Assembly: GCA_902729315.2 (NCBI GenBank)
Contig: LR746266.1
Span: forward strand, 1,763,759 to 1,827,758
Direction: 5' to 3'
DNA: 64,000 nucleotides
Origin: Spirodela intermedia
Taxonomy: Eukaryota; Streptophyta; Magnoliopsida; Alismatales; Araceae
This document shows, piece after piece, positions 61,865 to 64,000 of the stretch. Made by a program: the position numbers and the translations under genes. Position 1 is the stretch's first letter; every line of letters begins with the position of its first letter. The notes beneath the pieces were generated by a model. It saw nothing but the letters and a program-made list of their open reading frames with translations, made no database searches and was not told the origin of the DNA.

Positions 61865-63343
61865 CGGTTTCGTGCAAGACGGAATTGAGCTGTCCTTCGC
61901 GGGTGTCGGCTAGAGCTCCTCTCTGTGCAGTCGCACGGGTCAACGGAAAACGGGCATAAAGGTTTTTCATGGGGTAAAAAAGTAATCGCAAAGATTATCC
62001 GGCAGAGGTTAAATGAAGGTGAGGGTATAACATTTCGGCCAAAAACAAAAGCATCCCGTCTTTATGGGAACCCGTTAAACCTGCTTCGGCGGACAAAACT
62101 TTTTCTTGTTACTATATCGAATGGGGCGGTGGACTTCAAAGTTACTTGGCAAAGGCTCTGTGTGCCACGATGCCATCAGTCCGAGACACCACGTGGCGGA
62201 ACCAGCGGCTGGGAACGGGATAACCCTTGCCGTCAGAACTAACGGCCCAGCGCCGTTGGGGAGGCACGCGCCCGCATCTCGAAAATGTTCCGACAGAATT
62301 CCGATCCCCTCCGTTCAGTCTTCACCGGGTCTCCGGGGAAAGCGGACCGAACGACGACAGCTCTCCCCGTTCGGGCGCGGGGTCTGCGGGCAGCTTTGAC
62401 CGAGATTCACTTGCTCACGTGCACCCACGAGAAAGGGCCGTGATCCTACGTGGGAGATGCTCCCACGTGGCTCCATGATTGGGCCGCTGTCCTTTTTTCC
62501 TTTTTTAATCTCGGTGCCCATACTGGGGGCGACAACCTCTTCGCGGCCCACGTTCCAAATCGGCGGGCTTGTGGCTGCACCGGCACGTGCGAATCACATG
62601 AGATCATGATTTCCGGGGCCGTACGAACACGTGGGACAGCTGACACGCTGAGGGCTCCACGCCCAACTAATCATCCGTCTATGAACCCACAATCTTTCCT
62701 GACATCTCTTCCCATGTGAGAGATTATTCCCGGCCGGGCCCCACCAAACACCCGTGGGGCCCAGAATGAATCGTGGCACGCCCCCGGCGGTGGGTGTCCG
62801 GCGCGGAGGGAACAGCATACCGCGCACGAGGTATGGGACCCACAGAGATCGGGGCGCCGGGCCGCGCCCGCCGCAGCTTCGTCCCAAGTAACCGGCCCCC
62901 GAGAGACCAAGCCATCGGGGAGCGCTTGGGGGCGGGGCCAGAAAATTGCGGGCGTCGTCTATCGGCGCGTGTGGAGGGAACGGTTGGTGATGTAGTGTCG
63001 TGGCCCAATCAGGGCTTGCCGGCAAGCGCCGGACATAATGATGCCGTCGTCATGAGGCGACGGGGCGGCGAATCGCCGAGGGTGAGCGGACCGTCGGGCA
63101 ATGATAGGAGCCAGCGGCGCCACCCGCCACCCGGTGGCTTCCAAATCGGGGTCGCATGCGATCCGGCGGACAGGTGGACGGCCCAGATGGGAGGAGCTGG
63201 CGGTCAACCCGGCGAGCCCGTTCGGGCAGGGAGTGAATAAATTAAGATAAAAAGGCAGGGGACATAAATTTACCGAGGGGGCCATCATTGGCAAATTTGC
63301 GAGAACCCTGACACAAGTCATGATTGCCCTGCGCGGGCTGGCA
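61865..63343. other. GC-rich upstream region of the HD-Zip gene
   Basis: No coding sequence is supported. Overlapping open frames of up to 155 codons on both strands reflect high GC content. The region is rich in ACGTG cores. Confidence 0.45.
62190..62633. promoter_or_regulatory. Cluster of five G-boxes (CACGTG)
   Basis: CACGTG occurs at 62190-62195, 62416-62421, 62464-62469, 62584-62589 and 62628-62633, plus an ACGTGG core at 62448-62453. G-boxes bind bHLH (including PIF) and bZIP factors. They lie 1.0-1.45 kb before the putative HD-Zip start codon. Regulatory use is inferred. Confidence 0.5.
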
Positions 63344-63350
63344 TATAAAA
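63344..63350 (+). promoter_or_regulatory. TATA box of the putative HD-Zip gene
   Basis: TATAAAA about 288 bp before the ATG at 63632 puts transcription start near 63375 and implies a GC-rich 5' leader of about 255 bases. Confidence 0.55.
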
Positions 63351-63631
63351 TCCCGTCGAGCTTCCTCCGGCGGGTTGCTCACGGGCTTCCCACCGCGTCG
63401 AGGTCTCGGAGTCAAAGCGTCGAGCACCTCCCTCAGTCCCTCCCTCCCCGTCGAGCTGTCTTTCTTCCTTCGCTCTTCCGGGGACCTTTCTCCCCTCCGT
63501 CCGAGGACCTGGAAAAAGTGTGGGTTTTCTGCCTTGAAAAGGGCGGCCGGAGGACGGGGAGGCCCTACCGGTTTGTTACTGGGGGTGCTGTCTGACCTCC
63601 GAGGGAGGAGGCGGAAGGAGGCATCGAGGAG

Positions 63632-63793
63632 ATGACCAAGGGCGACGATCTGGCGCTGAGCCTGAGCCTCGGCGGCGCCTCGGAGACCCATCGCCGGCCG
63701 CATCGGCTCCAGATCAACCCGACGGCACCACCTTGCCCCGCAGCGGCAGCGACCCCGTGGGACGTTCTTCTTGCATCTTCTATGTCGGGTGGG
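63632..63793 (+). CDS. Probable HD-Zip class II transcription factor, first exon (partial, runs off the window)
   Basis: The ATG at 63632 opens MTKGDDLALSLSLGG followed by a His/Arg stretch and RLQINPTAP. The K-x-DLxLSLSL start is the N-terminal EAR (LxLxL) repression motif layout seen in class II HD-Zip proteins such as HAT1/HAT4, where a similar L-Q-N-L-N-P stretch follows. HD-Zip II factors are nuclear repressors acting in shade and auxin responses. A plausible donor (TCGG/GTGGGT, about 63790) precedes T-rich, intron-like sequence; the exact donor is uncertain. The homeodomain and leucine zipper would lie beyond the right edge, so the call rests on a short N-terminus. Another EAR-bearing factor is possible. 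Confidence 0.55.
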
Positions 63794-64000
63794 TGCCTCC
63801 TCTTCTTCTTCTTCTTCTTCTTGCTCCTTTATTCCGGATATCCAAGAAGAGGATCATACCCTTCTTCCCACATGCAGATCTGCGCGAACCCTTTAGATCC
63901 GGCGAGGGTAACATTCGAAGCAATTTATTTCTTTTCCTTTGAATGGATACCGACGACGGCCCCCCCCCCTCCCCCCTGATCGGCTTGAGCCTCCCCATTC

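Noticed and set aside
61635-61991. Poly-histidine protein on the minus strand
   Set aside because: Translation of the (ATG)n microsatellite.

Overview
This is nuclear DNA from a flowering plant. The genes have spliced, plant-type exon-intron structures with GT-AG introns of 75 bp to 7.8 kb. The surroundings are AT-rich and full of decayed copia and gypsy retrotransposons and long GA/CT microsatellites. First exons and some intronless genes are strongly GC-rich, which leans towards a monocot but does not prove it. I cannot name a species.

Layout by region. 1-2780: stop-riddled copia remnant (+). 2780-4260: GC-rich block with no gene. 6111-7439: intronless BAHD acyltransferase (+) that appears to have lost its ATG. 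8389-8895: very long GA tract. 13003-16801: four-exon ATP12, the F1-ATPase assembly factor (-). 21583-22380: broken, 5'-truncated second BAHD copy (-), lying against a copia LTR and copia remnant (22541-24170). 24170-30730: nested repeats, including a palindrome of about 2.3 kb, a gypsy gag fragment and an LTR-like repeat pair. 31074-53414: seventeen-exon mitochondrial intermediate peptidase (+), whose introns hold a solo LTR, a chloroplast-type tRNA-Phe copy, a truncated gypsy element and a nearly complete gypsy element with target-site duplication. 58070-61426: eight-exon U-box/kinase E3 ligase of the USP-kinase-U-box class (+). 63632 to the window end: first exon of a probable HD-Zip II transcription factor (+), with a TATA box and a G-box cluster upstream.

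How the genes relate. ATP12 and MIP both act in mitochondrial protein biogenesis (F1 assembly and presequence maturation). They are 14 kb apart on opposite strands, and I see no sign that the proximity is functional. The two BAHD copies are paralogues: both carry DFGGG instead of DFGWG, and one is dead. The U-box kinase and HD-Zip genes are ordinary signalling and transcription genes.

I found no previously undescribed biological system. The most unusual observations are the BAHD gene without an ATG, a segment of about 340 bp carrying the reverse-transcriptase core that is inverted inside an intronic gypsy element, the plastid-type tRNA in a MIP intron, and the palindrome at 24.6-26.9 kb. Exon coordinates were obtained by reading splice signals and checking phase by hand; family assignments rest on recognised motifs, not on a database search.
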